DNA of 64,000 nucleotides from Streptomyces mobaraensis NBRC 13819 = DSM 40847 (GTDB taxonomy: Bacteria; Actinomycetota; Actinomycetes; Streptomycetales; Streptomycetaceae), in the NCBI RefSeq assembly GCF_017916255.1, contig NZ_CP072827.1:7031501-7095500 (forward strand), written 5' to 3'. A program made the position numbers and the translations under genes. The notes beneath the pieces are model-generated. The model was not told where the DNA came from. It saw only the letters and a program-made list of their open reading frames with translations, and searched no databases. Shown in pieces: positions 16,570 through 24,950 of the stretch. Within the stretch, counting starts at the first letter, position 1. The number at the start of each line of letters is the position of its first letter.

Positions 16570-17298
16570 CTACGCGGGCTGCGTCGCCGCCGCGATCCGC
16601 TCGTTGCGCAGCGCGTCGTACCAGCGGTCGTCCACCGGCGGCAGCGCGTTGACGTCCAGCGCCAGCTTCAGCAGCAGGTCCGCGATGTGCGGGTTCCGCG
16701 CCATGACCGGGCCGTGCATGTACGTGCCGAAGACCGTCTCGTTGAACGCGCCCTCGGTACCGTCGCCCGTGCCGTTGCCGTTGCCGAAGCGGACCCGGGC
16801 GAACGGGCGCGCGGACGGGCCGAGGTGGGTGACGCCCTGGTGGTTCTCGAAGCCGGTCAGCGGCGGCAGGCCGAGCTGCGGGTCGATGTCGCCGAGCACG
16901 TCGCCGACGCACCGCTCGCCCTCGCCGCGGGTGCTGTACACGTCCAGCAGGCCCAGGCCCTGCTCGCGCTGGCCCAGGTCGTTGATGAACTCGTGGCCCA
17001 GGATCTGGTAGCCGGCGCAGACCGAGAAGACGATCGCGCCGTTGGCGACCGCCCGGTTGAGGCCGCCGTCGCGGCGCAGCCGCTCGGCCGCCAGCCGCTG
17101 CGGGCGGTCCTCACCGCCGCCGATCAGGTAGATGTCGCCCGAGGTGGGGATCTGCTGGTCGGAACGGACGTCCAGGCGCTGGACGTCCAGCCGGCGCTGG
17201 TGGGCGCGCCGCTCCAGGACCAGGACGTTGCCCTGGTCGCCGTAGGTGCTGAGCAGGTCGGGGTAGACCCACACCACACGCAGACTGTTCTGGCTCAT
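16570..17298 (-). CDS. gatD: Lipid II isoglutaminyl synthase, glutaminase subunit GatD
   Basis: GatD is the class I glutamine amidotransferase that supplies ammonia to MurT for amidating the D-Glu of peptidoglycan lipid II. Diagnostic segments are VYPDLLSTYGDQGNVLVL, GGGEDRPQ, the nucleophile in FSVCAGYQILG (Cys about 94) and the late GTYMHGPV with the catalytic His. About 242 residues. The ATG at 17298 is preferred; an ATG six bases upstream would lie only two bases from AAGGA. It follows murT by about 20 bases in one operon. Amidation is important for peptidoglycan cross-linking in actinobacteria. Confidence 0.93.
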   Translation of the reverse strand: MSQNSLRVVWVYPDLLSTYGDQGNVLVLERRAHQRRLDVQRLDVRSDQQIPTSGDIYLIGGGEDRPQRLAAERLRRDGGLNRAVANGAIVFSVCAGYQILGHEFINDLGQREQGLGLLDVYSTRGEGERCVGDVLGDIDPQLGLPPLTGFENHQGVTHLGPSARPFARVRFGNGNGTGDGTEGAFNETVFGTYMHGPVMARNPHIADLLLKLALDVNALPPVDDRWYDALRNERIAAATQPA

Positions 17299-17317
17299 GC
17301 TCATGGTCCTTTGCGGG

Positions 17318-18556
17318 TCAGTTGCCGACGCGGCGGCGGAGGTCCTGGAACGCGGTGTAGTTGGCGATGACCTCGATCCGGCCGGGCGGGGCCGACTGCA
17401 CGGCCTCGTCCACGCTCTCGCAGACCCGGAAGTCCAGGCCCGCGACCTCCAGGCGCACCGCCAGGTCGAGCTTGCGGTCGCCGATCACGAAGATCGGGTG
17501 CCCCGCGAGCCGCGTGTAGTCGACGTCCCACAGCCACGAGGTGTCCGTACCGTCCGCTCCGCGCGCGTTCACCGACAGCAGCACCGGCGCGGGCGGGCCG
17601 TCGATCAGCGAGAAGGTCTCCAGCCAGCCGGCCGGGTTCTTCGCCAGCAGCAGCCGCAGCTCGCGGTTCATGAACGTCACCACGTCGTACCGGCCGGCCA
17701 CCGCCTGTACCTGGTACATCCGCTCCAGCGCCACCTGCGGCGGGACCCCGAAGGTCGCGGCCACGGCGGCGGAGGTGGTGGCGTTCGCCTTGTTGGCCCG
17801 GCCCGGCAGCTGGAGGTGGATCGGCCACGCGGAACCGTGCGGGTCCAGCACGTAGTCGCCCGACAGCGCCCAGCTCGGCGTCGGCCGGCGGAAGCCGCAC
17901 TCGCCGCAGAACCAGTCGTCGCCCGGGCGCTGCATCACACCGCCGCAGGACGGGCAGGACCAGGCGTCGTCCTTCCACTCCTGGCCGGCCGCCACCCACA
18001 CCACGTTCGGCGAGGACGAGGCGGCCCACACGATCAGCGGGTCGTCGGCGTTGGCGATGATCACCGCCTTGGAGCCGGCCAGGCCCTCCCGCCACTTCTC
18101 GGCCAGCATGCGGGTCTCCGCGGCGCGGTCGAGCTGGTCGCGGGAGAGGTTGAGCAGCGCTATGGCCTTCGGCGAGACGTCCCGGGCGACCATCGCCAGG
18201 TACTTCTCGTCCACCTCGATCACGCCGAAGCGCGCGTCCGAGCCGCCGGCGAGGGCGGAGGTGATGCCCGCGGGCATGTTGGCGCCCAGTGCGTTCGACA
18301 CCACCGGGCCGCTGGCCCGCAGCGCCTCGGCGATCAGCCGGGTCGTGGTCGTCTTGCCGTTCGTGGCCGAGACGAGGACCACGTCGAGGTGGGTCGCCAG
18401 CCGGGCGAGCAGGTCAGGGTCGAGCTTGAGCGCGACCTTGCCGCCGATCACCGATCCGCTGCCGCGCCCCGCGGCCCGCGACACCGCCGCCGCGGCCTTG
18501 CCCGCTGTCACGGCCAGCTTGGCGCGTGCGGACAGCGGCCCCGAGTTGCCTGCCAT
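17318..18556 (-). CDS. murT: Lipid II isoglutaminyl synthase, Mur-ligase-like subunit MurT
   Basis: A 412-residue Mur-ligase homologue that activates lipid II D-Glu with ATP for amidation by GatD. It has the ATP-binding VSATNGKTTTTRLIAE, the second-domain GVIEVDEKY, and the four-Cys zinc ribbon specific to MurT (CPSCGGVMQ...WFCGECGF, residues about 205-230). The DUF1727 C-terminal domain carries the GatD-contacting region. ATG at 18556 is preceded by GGAGG ten bases upstream. It is the first gene of the murT-gatD operon and divergent from the peptide deformylase gene. Confidence 0.94.
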   Translation of the reverse strand: MAGNSGPLSARAKLAVTAGKAAAAVSRAAGRGSGSVIGGKVALKLDPDLLARLATHLDVVLVSATNGKTTTTRLIAEALRASGPVVSNALGANMPAGITSALAGGSDARFGVIEVDEKYLAMVARDVSPKAIALLNLSRDQLDRAAETRMLAEKWREGLAGSKAVIIANADDPLIVWAASSSPNVVWVAAGQEWKDDAWSCPSCGGVMQRPGDDWFCGECGFRRPTPSWALSGDYVLDPHGSAWPIHLQLPGRANKANATTSAAVAATFGVPPQVALERMYQVQAVAGRYDVVTFMNRELRLLLAKNPAGWLETFSLIDGPPAPVLLSVNARGADGTDTSWLWDVDYTRLAGHPIFVIGDRKLDLAVRLEVAGLDFRVCESVDEAVQSAPPGRIEVIANYTAFQDLRRRVGN

Positions 18557-18721
18557 CGTCCTAGATCCTCCTTGTTCGGCGCCGTCGCCTGTTCCCTGGT
18601 CCGCCGGTGGAACGCCCCCTCCGCGCCGAATCGTCAGCCAGGAGGCTTCGGTCGGGGATCAGCCTATCGAGATCCGCCCGTGGGCCCGAAACCGTCTTCC
18701 GCGGGCCCGTAGGCTGGACCC

Positions 18722-19309
18722 ATGCGAAGACGTGCCATTCCAGGAAGTTCCGGACGCGTGCGGCCCGTGCGGCTGCTCGGCGACCCGGTGCTGGCCGCGC
18801 CCTGCGCCGAGGTCGAGGACTTCACGGCGCCCGTCGAGGTGGACGGGGACCGCACCGACCTGGCCGGACTCGTGGAGTCGATGTTCGCCACGATGTACGC
18901 CTTCGACGGCGTCGGCCTCGCCGCCAACCAGATCGGCGTCCCGCTGCGCGTCTTCGTCTACGACTGCCCCGACGACGAGGACGTCCGTCACCTCGGCCAC
19001 CTCGTCAATCCCCGCCTGGTGTCGGCCGCCGGGATGGAGGTGCGCGGCCCCGAGGGCTGCCTGTCGCTGCCCGGCCTCGAGGCGCCGACGCCGCGCGCCG
19101 ACGAGGCGGTGGTCGAGGGCTTCACCCTGGACGGCGCCCGGGTACGGGTGGCGGGCACCGGCTTCTTCGCCCGCTGCCTCCAGCACGAGTGCGCCCACCT
19201 CGACGGCGGCCTCTACCTCGACCACCTCACCGGCTCCACCCACCGCCGCACTCTCCGCGCCGCCCGCCGGGCACCCTGGGCGGGGGCGGCGGTACGGCCG
19301 GTGCCGTAG
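18722..19309 (+). CDS. def: Peptide deformylase
   Basis: A 195-residue Fe/Zn metallohydrolase that removes the formyl group from nascent N-termini. All three motifs are present: GVGLAANQIG, EGCLSLPG (metal-ligand Cys) and QHECAHLDG (HExxH with both His ligands and catalytic Glu). A slightly extended N-terminus (RRRAIPGSSGRVRPVRLLG) and a basic C-terminal tail are typical of actinobacterial copies. Streptomyces usually has several deformylases. It is single-gene and divergent from murT. Confidence 0.94.
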   Translation: MRRRAIPGSSGRVRPVRLLGDPVLAAPCAEVEDFTAPVEVDGDRTDLAGLVESMFATMYAFDGVGLAANQIGVPLRVFVYDCPDDEDVRHLGHLVNPRLVSAAGMEVRGPEGCLSLPGLEAPTPRADEAVVEGFTLDGARVRVAGTGFFARCLQHECAHLDGGLYLDHLTGSTHRRTLRAARRAPWAGAAVRPVP

Positions 19310-19474
19310 CGCGCGGGCGCGCGGTGTGCCAGGGGCTCGCGCCGGGTGCGGCCCGCGCGGGCGCGCGCTCGGCGGATGGACGACGCCGGACGGTGGCGCG
19401 CGCCGTCTCGCGACCGGTGAGCCGTGCGGCTGCGGTCCGGCGACCGGCGAGCGCCGGCCCGTGGCCGACGGGCG

Positions 19475-19530
19475 TCAGGTCCGCCGCCCCATCCCCGGCA
19501 GGGTCAGGTCCGCCGTCCCATCCCCGGCAG
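19475..19530. repeat. Two tandem 27-bp repeats between convergent genes
   Basis: A unit beginning TCAGGTCCGCCG and ending ATCCCCGGCAG occurs at 19475-19501 and again at 19504-19530 with one mismatch. It lies in the 238-base gap between def and the convergent acetyltransferase gene. The gap also holds GC-rich short-period sequence and no gene. Confidence 0.6.
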
Positions 19531-19547
19531 GCGTTCCGCGCGTCGCC

Positions 19548-20186
19548 TCACGGCCGGTACGCGCACGCCGTCAGCGCCGCGTGCCGCTTCCAGCCCAGCG
19601 TCTCGTACAGCGCGCGCCCCTCGTCCGTCGCGCCCAGTACGCCCGTGAACGCCCCCTCGGCCAGGGCTCGTTCGGCGAGCGAGCGCATCACGAGGCGGCC
19701 CAGGCCGCGTCGGCGGTGCGCCTCCTCGGTCACGACGCGGTCGACGACCGCCACGTCCCCGACGATCGCGAGCTGCCCCTTGGCGGCGGGTCCGCCCGTC
19801 GCGTCGGTCACCCGGACGCGGTGGACCCCGTCGGTCTCGCCCACGGACACCGAGTAACCGGGCGGGGCCGGCGACGGGCCGACGGGCGGAGCGAGGTCGA
19901 CGGCCATCAGATGGCCGGTGTCCTCCTCGTCCACCACCCAGCCCGGGGGAAGCAGCCGCCCTATCCGGTCGGGGTCCTCGGCGGCCTTGAGCCAGGCGTA
20001 CGGTACGGGGCCGGCGCACGCCGCCCGTACCGCGTCCGGCTCCGGGGCGTACACGACGCGGCGCTCGGACTGCTCCGGCAGTCCGACCGTGATGACGCAC
20101 CCCCAGGCGCGCGCGGCGGGCGGGGGAGTCCCCCGCGAGACGGCCCAGCCGGCCGCCCAGGCCGCAACGAGTTCCGGAACCGCCAT
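19548..20186 (-). CDS. GNAT family N-acetyltransferase
   Basis: A 212-residue protein whose C-terminal half is a GNAT fold: VVDRVVTEEAHRRRGLGRLVMR is the acetyl-CoA-binding motif A (R/QxxGxG/A), followed by VLGATDEGRALYETLGW, motif B with the typical LYETLGW helix. The N-terminal half is less conserved. ATG at 20186 has GGAGG seven bases upstream; the frame extends further but without a ribosome site. The substrate is unknown. The stop is convergent with def. Confidence 0.8.
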   Translation of the reverse strand: MAVPELVAAWAAGWAVSRGTPPPAARAWGCVITVGLPEQSERRVVYAPEPDAVRAACAGPVPYAWLKAAEDPDRIGRLLPPGWVVDEEDTGHLMAVDLAPPVGPSPAPPGYSVSVGETDGVHRVRVTDATGGPAAKGQLAIVGDVAVVDRVVTEEAHRRRGLGRLVMRSLAERALAEGAFTGVLGATDEGRALYETLGWKRHAALTACAYRP

Positions 20187-20310
20187 ATACCCCTCCAGAG
20201 TAATGCCTGCCTTGCGGCAGAGGACATTACGCCGGGGGAGGGGAGCCGGCATCCGGTTTTCCGTTCCGCCCGCCGGGGCCGCGGCCGGACGGCCGGATCG
20301 CCGGCGGCGG

Positions 20311-20955
20311 TCAGAACCCCGGACCGTCCGCCCGGTCGCCCGCCGTGGCCAGCCGGCCCCAGAGGAGGTCGGCGAGGTGGCTGACCAGGTGCTCGCGGGG
20401 GAAGGGGCGCTCGCGGAGCCACCAGTCGCCGGCCGCGTGCATCATGCCGACGATGCCGTGCCCCCAGGCACGGGCGAGTTCCGTCCCCTCCGGACCCAGC
20501 TCCACGCGCTCGGCTATCACCACCGCCAGCTCCTCGCCCATCCGCCGCAGCAGCGGCGCCGAGTGCCGGCCCACGTCGAAGCCGCGGTCGGAGGGTCCGG
20601 CGTCCTCGGCCGGGTGCATCAGGAACCGGTAGACCTGCGGCCGCGCCTCTATGGCGGCGAGGTAGGTGTCCAGGGTCGACTCCACGCGCCGCCGCCGCTC
20701 GGCCGGCGCGTCGAGCGCGGCCCGCAGCCCCTCCAGCAGCGCCTCGGTGTGCCGGGCCGCGAGCGCCCGGTAGAGGCCGCCCTTGTCGCCGAAATGCCGG
20801 TAGAGGATCGGTTTGGTGATCCCCGCCTCCGCCGCGATGGCGTTCATCGACGCCCCCGGCCCGTCCCTGAGCACCACCCGGTCCGCGGCCTCCAGCAGTT
20901 CCCTGCGCCGCCGTTCCGTGGTGCGCTGCTGGTCTTCCCGCTGACTGGTCGTCAT
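20311..20955 (-). CDS. TetR family regulator (probable repressor of the adjacent acyl-CoA dehydrogenase)
   Basis: A 214-residue TetR protein with an N-terminal helix-turn-helix (MNAIAAEAGITKPILYRHFG, residues about 38-57) and a helical ligand domain. It is divergent from the acyl-CoA dehydrogenase gene. A perfect 9-bp inverted repeat lies in the shared promoter region, so it most likely controls both genes. Ligands for such regulators are often acyl-CoAs; this is inferred from the neighbour only. Confidence 0.88.
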   Translation of the reverse strand: MTTSQREDQQRTTERRRRELLEAADRVVLRDGPGASMNAIAAEAGITKPILYRHFGDKGGLYRALAARHTEALLEGLRAALDAPAERRRRVESTLDTYLAAIEARPQVYRFLMHPAEDAGPSDRGFDVGRHSAPLLRRMGEELAVVIAERVELGPEGTELARAWGHGIVGMMHAAGDWWLRERPFPREHLVSHLADLLWGRLATAGDRADGPGF

Positions 20956-21059
20956 GGCTGTGCCTCCCGCCCCCGTGTCTTCTCACATGCCTGCGCAACG
21001 TAACACCCGCGGCACCCAGCGGATCCGGGGGGAGAGGGGAGTTGACAGGTTCTACTGAC

Positions 21060-21081
21060 CGGTAACAGACTCCTGTTACCG
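21060..21081. promoter_or_regulatory. Perfect palindromic operator for the TetR / acyl-CoA dehydrogenase pair
   Basis: CGGTAACAG-ACTC-CTGTTACCG is a perfect inverted repeat with 9-bp arms and a 4-bp spacer. It starts 13 bases after a TTGACA -35 hexamer (21042-21047), so a bound repressor would cover the -10 region. The dehydrogenase start at 21108 follows with GGGAGG. Confidence 0.75.
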
Positions 21082-21107
21082 CAGGTAAGCAACGCTCGGG
21101 AGGGGCC

Positions 21108-22334
21108 ATGGCGGGTTTCGGACTGGAGCTCGACGACGAACAGAAGGCCGTGCGCGACTGGGTCCACGGCTTCGCCGCCGACGTCATGCGGCCCGCCGCC
21201 GCAGAGTGGGACGAACGCGAGGAGTTCCCCTGGCCCGTCGTCCAGGAAGCGGCGAAAATCGGCCTGTATTCGCTCGACTTCTACGCGAAGCAGTTCTTCG
21301 ACCCCACCGGCCTCGGCATCCCCGTCGCCATCGAGGAACTGTTCTGGGGCGACGCCGGCCTCGGCCTCGCCATCACCGGCACCGGCCTGGCGGCCGTCGG
21401 CGTCCTGACCAACGGCACCGACGAGCAGATCGGCACCTGGATCCCGCAGATGTACGGCGACCCGGACGACGTGAAGGTCGCCGCCTTCTGCTCCTCCGAG
21501 CCCGACGCCGGCTCCGACGTCTCCGCGATGCGCACCCGGGCCGTCTACGACGAGGCCAAGGACGAGTGGGTGCTCAACGGCACCAAGACCTGGGCGACCA
21601 ACGGCGGCATCGCCAACGTCCACGTCGTCGTCGCCGTCGTCGAACCCGGCCTGGGCGCCCGAGGCCACGCCTCCTTCATCATCCCCCCGGGCACCGAAGG
21701 ACTGTCCCAGGGGCAGAAGTTCAAGAAGCACGGCATCCGCGCGTCGCACACCGCCGAGGTCGTCCTCGACGGCGTCCGCGTGCCCGGCCACTGCCTGCTC
21801 GGCGGCAAGGAGAAGCTCGACGAACGCCTGGCGCGCGCCCGCGAGGGCAAGAAGAAGGGCGGCGAACGCGGCGGCAACGCGGCCATGGCCACCTTCGAGG
21901 CGTCCCGCCCCGCCGTCGCCGCCCAGGCCGTCGGCATCGCCCGCGCCGCCTACGAGATCGCCCTCGACTACGCCACCACCCGCGTCCAGTTCGGCCGCCC
22001 CATCATCGACAACCAGGGCGTCGCCTTCCAGCTCGCCGACATGCGCACCCGCATCGACGCCGCCCGCCTCCTCGTCTGGCGCGCCTCGGCGATGGCCGCC
22101 ACCGGCAAGCCGTTCACCTCGGCCGAGGGCTCCATGAGCAAGCTCTACGCCGGCGAGACGGCCAAGACCGTCACCGCCCAGGCGATGCAGATCCTCGGCG
22201 GCAACGGCTACACCCGCGAGTACCCCGTGGAGCGGATGCACCGGGACGCCGCCATCTACACGATCTTCGAGGGCACCAGCGAGATCCAGCGCCTGGTGAT
22301 CGCCCGGGCGGTCTCCGGGGTGCAGGTGCGCTGA
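21108..22334 (+). CDS. Acyl-CoA dehydrogenase
   Basis: A 408-residue FAD enzyme catalysing alpha,beta-dehydrogenation of acyl-CoAs. Visible features are [17 protein letters not shown] (FAD-contact region), [14 protein letters not shown], the middle beta-domain, [38 protein letters not shown] and the terminal [18 protein letters not shown]. In the last segment the Glu of YTIFEGTSE is in the position of the catalytic base in this family. It has a strong Shine-Dalgarno and an operator-bearing promoter shared with the divergent TetR gene. Similar Streptomyces enzymes act on branched-chain or short acyl-CoAs, but chain-length specificity is not readable here. Confidence 0.93.
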   Translation: MAGFGLELDDEQKAVRDWVHGFAADVMRPAAAEWDEREEFPWPVVQEAAKIGLYSLDFYAKQFFDPTGLGIPVAIEELFWGDAGLGLAITGTGLAAVGVLTNGTDEQIGTWIPQMYGDPDDVKVAAFCSSEPDAGSDVSAMRTRAVYDEAKDEWVLNGTKTWATNGGIANVHVVVAVVEPGLGARGHASFIIPPGTEGLSQGQKFKKHGIRASHTAEVVLDGVRVPGHCLLGGKEKLDERLARAREGKKKGGERGGNAAMATFEASRPAVAAQAVGIARAAYEIALDYATTRVQFGRPIIDNQGVAFQLADMRTRIDAARLLVWRASAMAATGKPFTSAEGSMSKLYAGETAKTVTAQAMQILGGNGYTREYPVERMHRDAAIYTIFEGTSEIQRLVIARAVSGVQVR

Positions 22335-22382
22335 CGCGCGGGGTGCTGATGCGGGGCGCTGACGCGCGGGCCATGACGCGCG

Positions 22383-22410
22383 GGGCGCGCGCACCGGTGG
22401 GCGCGCGCCC
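22383..22410 (+). terminator. Hairpin downstream of acyl-CoA dehydrogenase
   Basis: GGGCGCGCGC (22383-22392) pairs perfectly with GCGCGCGCCC (22401-22410) across an eight-base loop, 49 bases after the stop. Confidence 0.6.
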
Positions 22411-22450
22411 TTGTGTCAGGGCACGCCGTACCCGTACCCCTGGCGACGTG

Positions 22451-22549
22451 TCATGTTCCCGGCCAGCCGGACCACTGCGTCGTACCGCATTTGCGGCAGC
22501 GGCTGGCACCGCTCCACAGCACCCACTCGTGGTCACACTCGTCACTCAT
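22451..22549 (-). CDS. 32-residue putative zinc-binding mini-protein
   Basis: A very short ORF with GGGAGA about seven bases upstream of its ATG. The product begins MSDECDHEWVLWSGASRCRK and ends CGTTQWSGWPGT. Cys5/His7 and Cys18/Cys21 (CDHEW ... CRKCG) would make a single four-ligand zinc knuckle. Family unknown to me. Codon use is GC-rich at third positions and the motif spacing is coherent, supporting a real gene. The remaining bases to 22817 contain short GCCGAAGCC-type repeats and no gene. Confidence 0.6.
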   Translation of the reverse strand: MSDECDHEWVLWSGASRCRKCGTTQWSGWPGT

Positions 22550-22817
22550 CCCACTCTCTCCCCTTCTCCGAAGTCTCCCGAAGCCGCCGAAGCCGCCGAA
22601 GGCGACGGCGCGGCGGCGTCCGGCCGCCGACCGCGAACCCCACGCCGCCCACCAGTACCACCAGCCTGCACCAGCACGGGCCCGGCCGTGGCCGGGCGGG
22701 ATCGCACTCACCCGCCCTCACTCGCCGTATGCCCCACCCGCACTGACTCCCCGCGGGCCGTGAAGGTTTACCGCCGACGCCGGAACTCCGCCGCGTTATG
22801 TGACGCGGGAGGCGGGA

Positions 22818-23417
22818 CTACGGGCACAGATGCGCGAGGAACCCGTCCGCGACGGGATAGGGCCGCTCCTCGGGCAGCAGCCGCCCGGCGCCCTCCGGAT
22901 CACCCTCGCGCACGCGCGCGTGCACGGCGTGGGCCAGGGCCGTGACGTCCGTGATGCCCACCGTCCACTCGTCCGCGTACCGACGGGACGCCTCGCCGGC
23001 CAACCCCAGCTGGAGCGAGCGGTACGGCAGCGCCCGCAGCCGCAGGTCCCGCTCCGGATCCCACTGCACCCGCGCCGGCGCCCGCCGCAACTCCCGCCGC
23101 CAGGCGTCCCGGCTCTCGTGCACGTCGGGGTCGTAGTGCGACAGGCACGTGTTCCGCAGCGCCCACTCGAACCCCTCCCGCTCGATCTCCACGGCCAGCA
23201 CCGTCCGCTGCCCCTCCTTGGCACCCCAGCCGCAGCGGTACATCATCCAGAGGAAGGACGGCTTGATCCACGTCATGCGCTCCCGCTTCCAGGTGGCCGG
23301 GAACCGGCCGTCCCGGGCGGCGGGCAGGCCGATGGCCGGATCGTACGCCTGGTAGACGGTAATGGTGGACGCCGAGTGCAGTGCGCGGATCTGGTGTTTC
23401 TGAGGTGTCACGGACAT
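22818..23417 (-). CDS. DUF4291 family protein
   Basis: A 199-residue protein matching DUF4291: QIRALHSASTITVYQAYDP, the hallmark RMTWIKPSFLWMMYRCGWG, KEGQRTVLAVEIEREGFEWAL and LPYRSLQLGLAGEA. The family has no established function. ATG at 23417 (MSVTPQKHQ) is the family-typical start; a longer start at 23453 adds residues with no similarity. No good ribosome site is visible for either. The 5' end abuts a truncated kinase gene on the other strand, suggesting the gene arrived with a rearrangement here. Confidence 0.82.
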   Translation of the reverse strand: MSVTPQKHQIRALHSASTITVYQAYDPAIGLPAARDGRFPATWKRERMTWIKPSFLWMMYRCGWGAKEGQRTVLAVEIEREGFEWALRNTCLSHYDPDVHESRDAWRRELRRAPARVQWDPERDLRLRALPYRSLQLGLAGEASRRYADEWTVGITDVTALAHAVHARVREGDPEGAGRLLPEERPYPVADGFLAHLCP

Positions 23418-23421
23418 CAGA

Positions 23422-23847
23422 GTGCGTCCGGCGCAGGTGTTCGGGCCACTCATTTACGCAACTCGGCACTTCGCACGCAGCGGGCACGCGATCGGCCCTG
23501 CGCATCGAGCGGGCGCCCGGCTACCGGAGGACGACCGGCGCTTCCTCCGCGCCCTCCACGCCGAGCTGCGCGGCGCGGTGACGGGACTGCGGTTCGGCTC
23601 GCCGAGGGGGTTCGTGCACGGTGACGCGCATGTGCAGAACCTCATGGTGGGCGGCAAGGGTCAGGCGGTCTTCATCGACTTCGAAGGCTTCGGCTTCGAC
23701 CCGACGCTGCGCCGGACCCAGGAGTTCACCATGACCACCTGGCTCATGCGGAACGCGTCCACCGGCGGGCGACCGGCGGGGGAGTATGCCCGACGGATCG
23801 TCTCTCTGCGGGACGAGAAAGCGCCGCGCGACTGGCGGCCGTTGTGA
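23422..23847 (+). pseudogene. Truncated APH-fold phosphotransferase (C-terminal half)
   Basis: The frame reads FLRALHAELRGAVTGLRFG, then the Brenner motif FVHGDAHVQNLMV and VFIDFEGFGFDPTLRR, which are the catalytic loop and metal-binding Asp of aminoglycoside-phosphotransferase-like kinases. It ends with a helical tail (TTWLMRNA...DWRPL). The whole N-lobe with the nucleotide-binding lysine is missing, and upstream sequence is the DUF4291 gene on the opposite strand. About 140 residues versus roughly 280-300 for a full enzyme. Non-functional remnant is the best reading. Confidence 0.68.
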
Positions 23848-23933
23848 CGCTCGCTCCTCGTCGAGCCGGGCGAGCGCCTGGGCGATGTGAATCCCGGGCT
23901 CCGCGGGGGTGGCTCGTGTGCGCCGCCAGGCGG

Positions 23934-24404
23934 TCAACCCAGGTAGGGCTGGTCCTGGCCGTCCAGGAAGTGCCGGATGCGCAGTCGCTGCGTCCTGTGC
24001 ATCGGGAGTGCCGGGGTCTCGTCAGGGTGGACGAACCGGAGCTCCGCGGATTCACCGGAGATCACGAGGTCGCCCCCGGTGACCCGTGCGGTGAAGCACA
24101 CGTTGAACTGCCGTCGCACTTCGCCGTCCGAGTAGGCGATCACGTGGCGCGGATCGGTATAGGGGCCGACCAGCCCCGTGATCTCCACGTCCAGGCCGGT
24201 CTCCTCCTTGACCTCACGCACGGCCGTGCCGGGGAGGGAGTCGGTCATCTCCATGCCGCCACCGGGCAGGGCCCAGAGACCGTTGTCGCGCCGACGCTGC
24301 AACAGGACGTGGCCCCGGTCATCGGTCACGACCGCCGAAGCGGCGACGACCACGCTGTTCGGCTCGGGGGCGGCGGGATCGGCGTAGTACTCGGTGCGAG
24401 ACAT
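23934..24404 (-). CDS. NUDIX hydrolase
   Basis: A 156-residue NUDIX protein. The box GGGMEMTDSLPGTAVREVKE continues ETGLDV, matching Gx5Ex7REUxEExGU, and provides the metal-binding glutamates. Such enzymes hydrolyse nucleoside diphosphates linked to another moiety. ATG at 24404 has GGGAG five to six bases upstream; an upstream in-frame start exists but lacks a ribosome site. Substrate unknown. Confidence 0.88.
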   Translation of the reverse strand: MSRTEYYADPAAPEPNSVVVAASAVVTDDRGHVLLQRRRDNGLWALPGGGMEMTDSLPGTAVREVKEETGLDVEITGLVGPYTDPRHVIAYSDGEVRRQFNVCFTARVTGGDLVISGESAELRFVHPDETPALPMHRTQRLRIRHFLDGQDQPYLG

Positions 24405-24950
24405 GACCACTCCCTTCTCCTGGAGGGGCGTTGCCGTCGCCCACACGGCGTCGAGACTCTACGCGTACGAGCCGAAGACGAGTCCTGCGAGCAGCGGCAA
24501 ACGTCGGCAGCCGGGTGGAGACTGACCACTCCGCCCGGCATAGACACGGCCTTTTGGCGCCGGACTCCCCTCCACCCGGGAGGCCGTGCGCCTGGACCGT
24601 CGTTCGGGAGGTTGGCGCCAGGCCGCACCGGATCCCGGTCCTTCCTCGTCGCCACCTGTACGGGCCGGTGATCGAAATGCGGGTTCGTCTCCGCGAGACG
24701 GTGACGGACGTGACATTCCGCCTGTGCGAGTGGTGGTGGCGATACCTGTCCGGCCGGCGGATGTTCCGCGTCCTGGACGCGCAGCGCGATCACTTGACAG
24801 CCCTGGCCCTGGACGACGGCGTGTCCGGTGAGTCGCCGAATGCGGATTGCGCCGAAGTGGGGGCTCGTTCAGGTGACGTCTTGCATGGGGGACCGTTTCT
24901 GCTGGGCATGCCTCGCGCACGGCCACGAAATCCACCTGAAGGGAACATTC
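24405..24950. other. 546-base gap without a supported gene
   Basis: Open frames here have no recognisable domain and no ribosome site. A TTGACA hexamer at 24794-24799 may be part of the promoter of the lectin gene at 24951, but no convincing -10 box follows. The sequence is slightly less GC-rich than the flanks. Confidence 0.4.

Noticed and set aside
23422..23847. Intact short kinase gene
   Set aside because: N-lobe with the nucleotide-binding lysine is absent and the upstream bases belong to another gene on the opposite strand; called a remnant instead.
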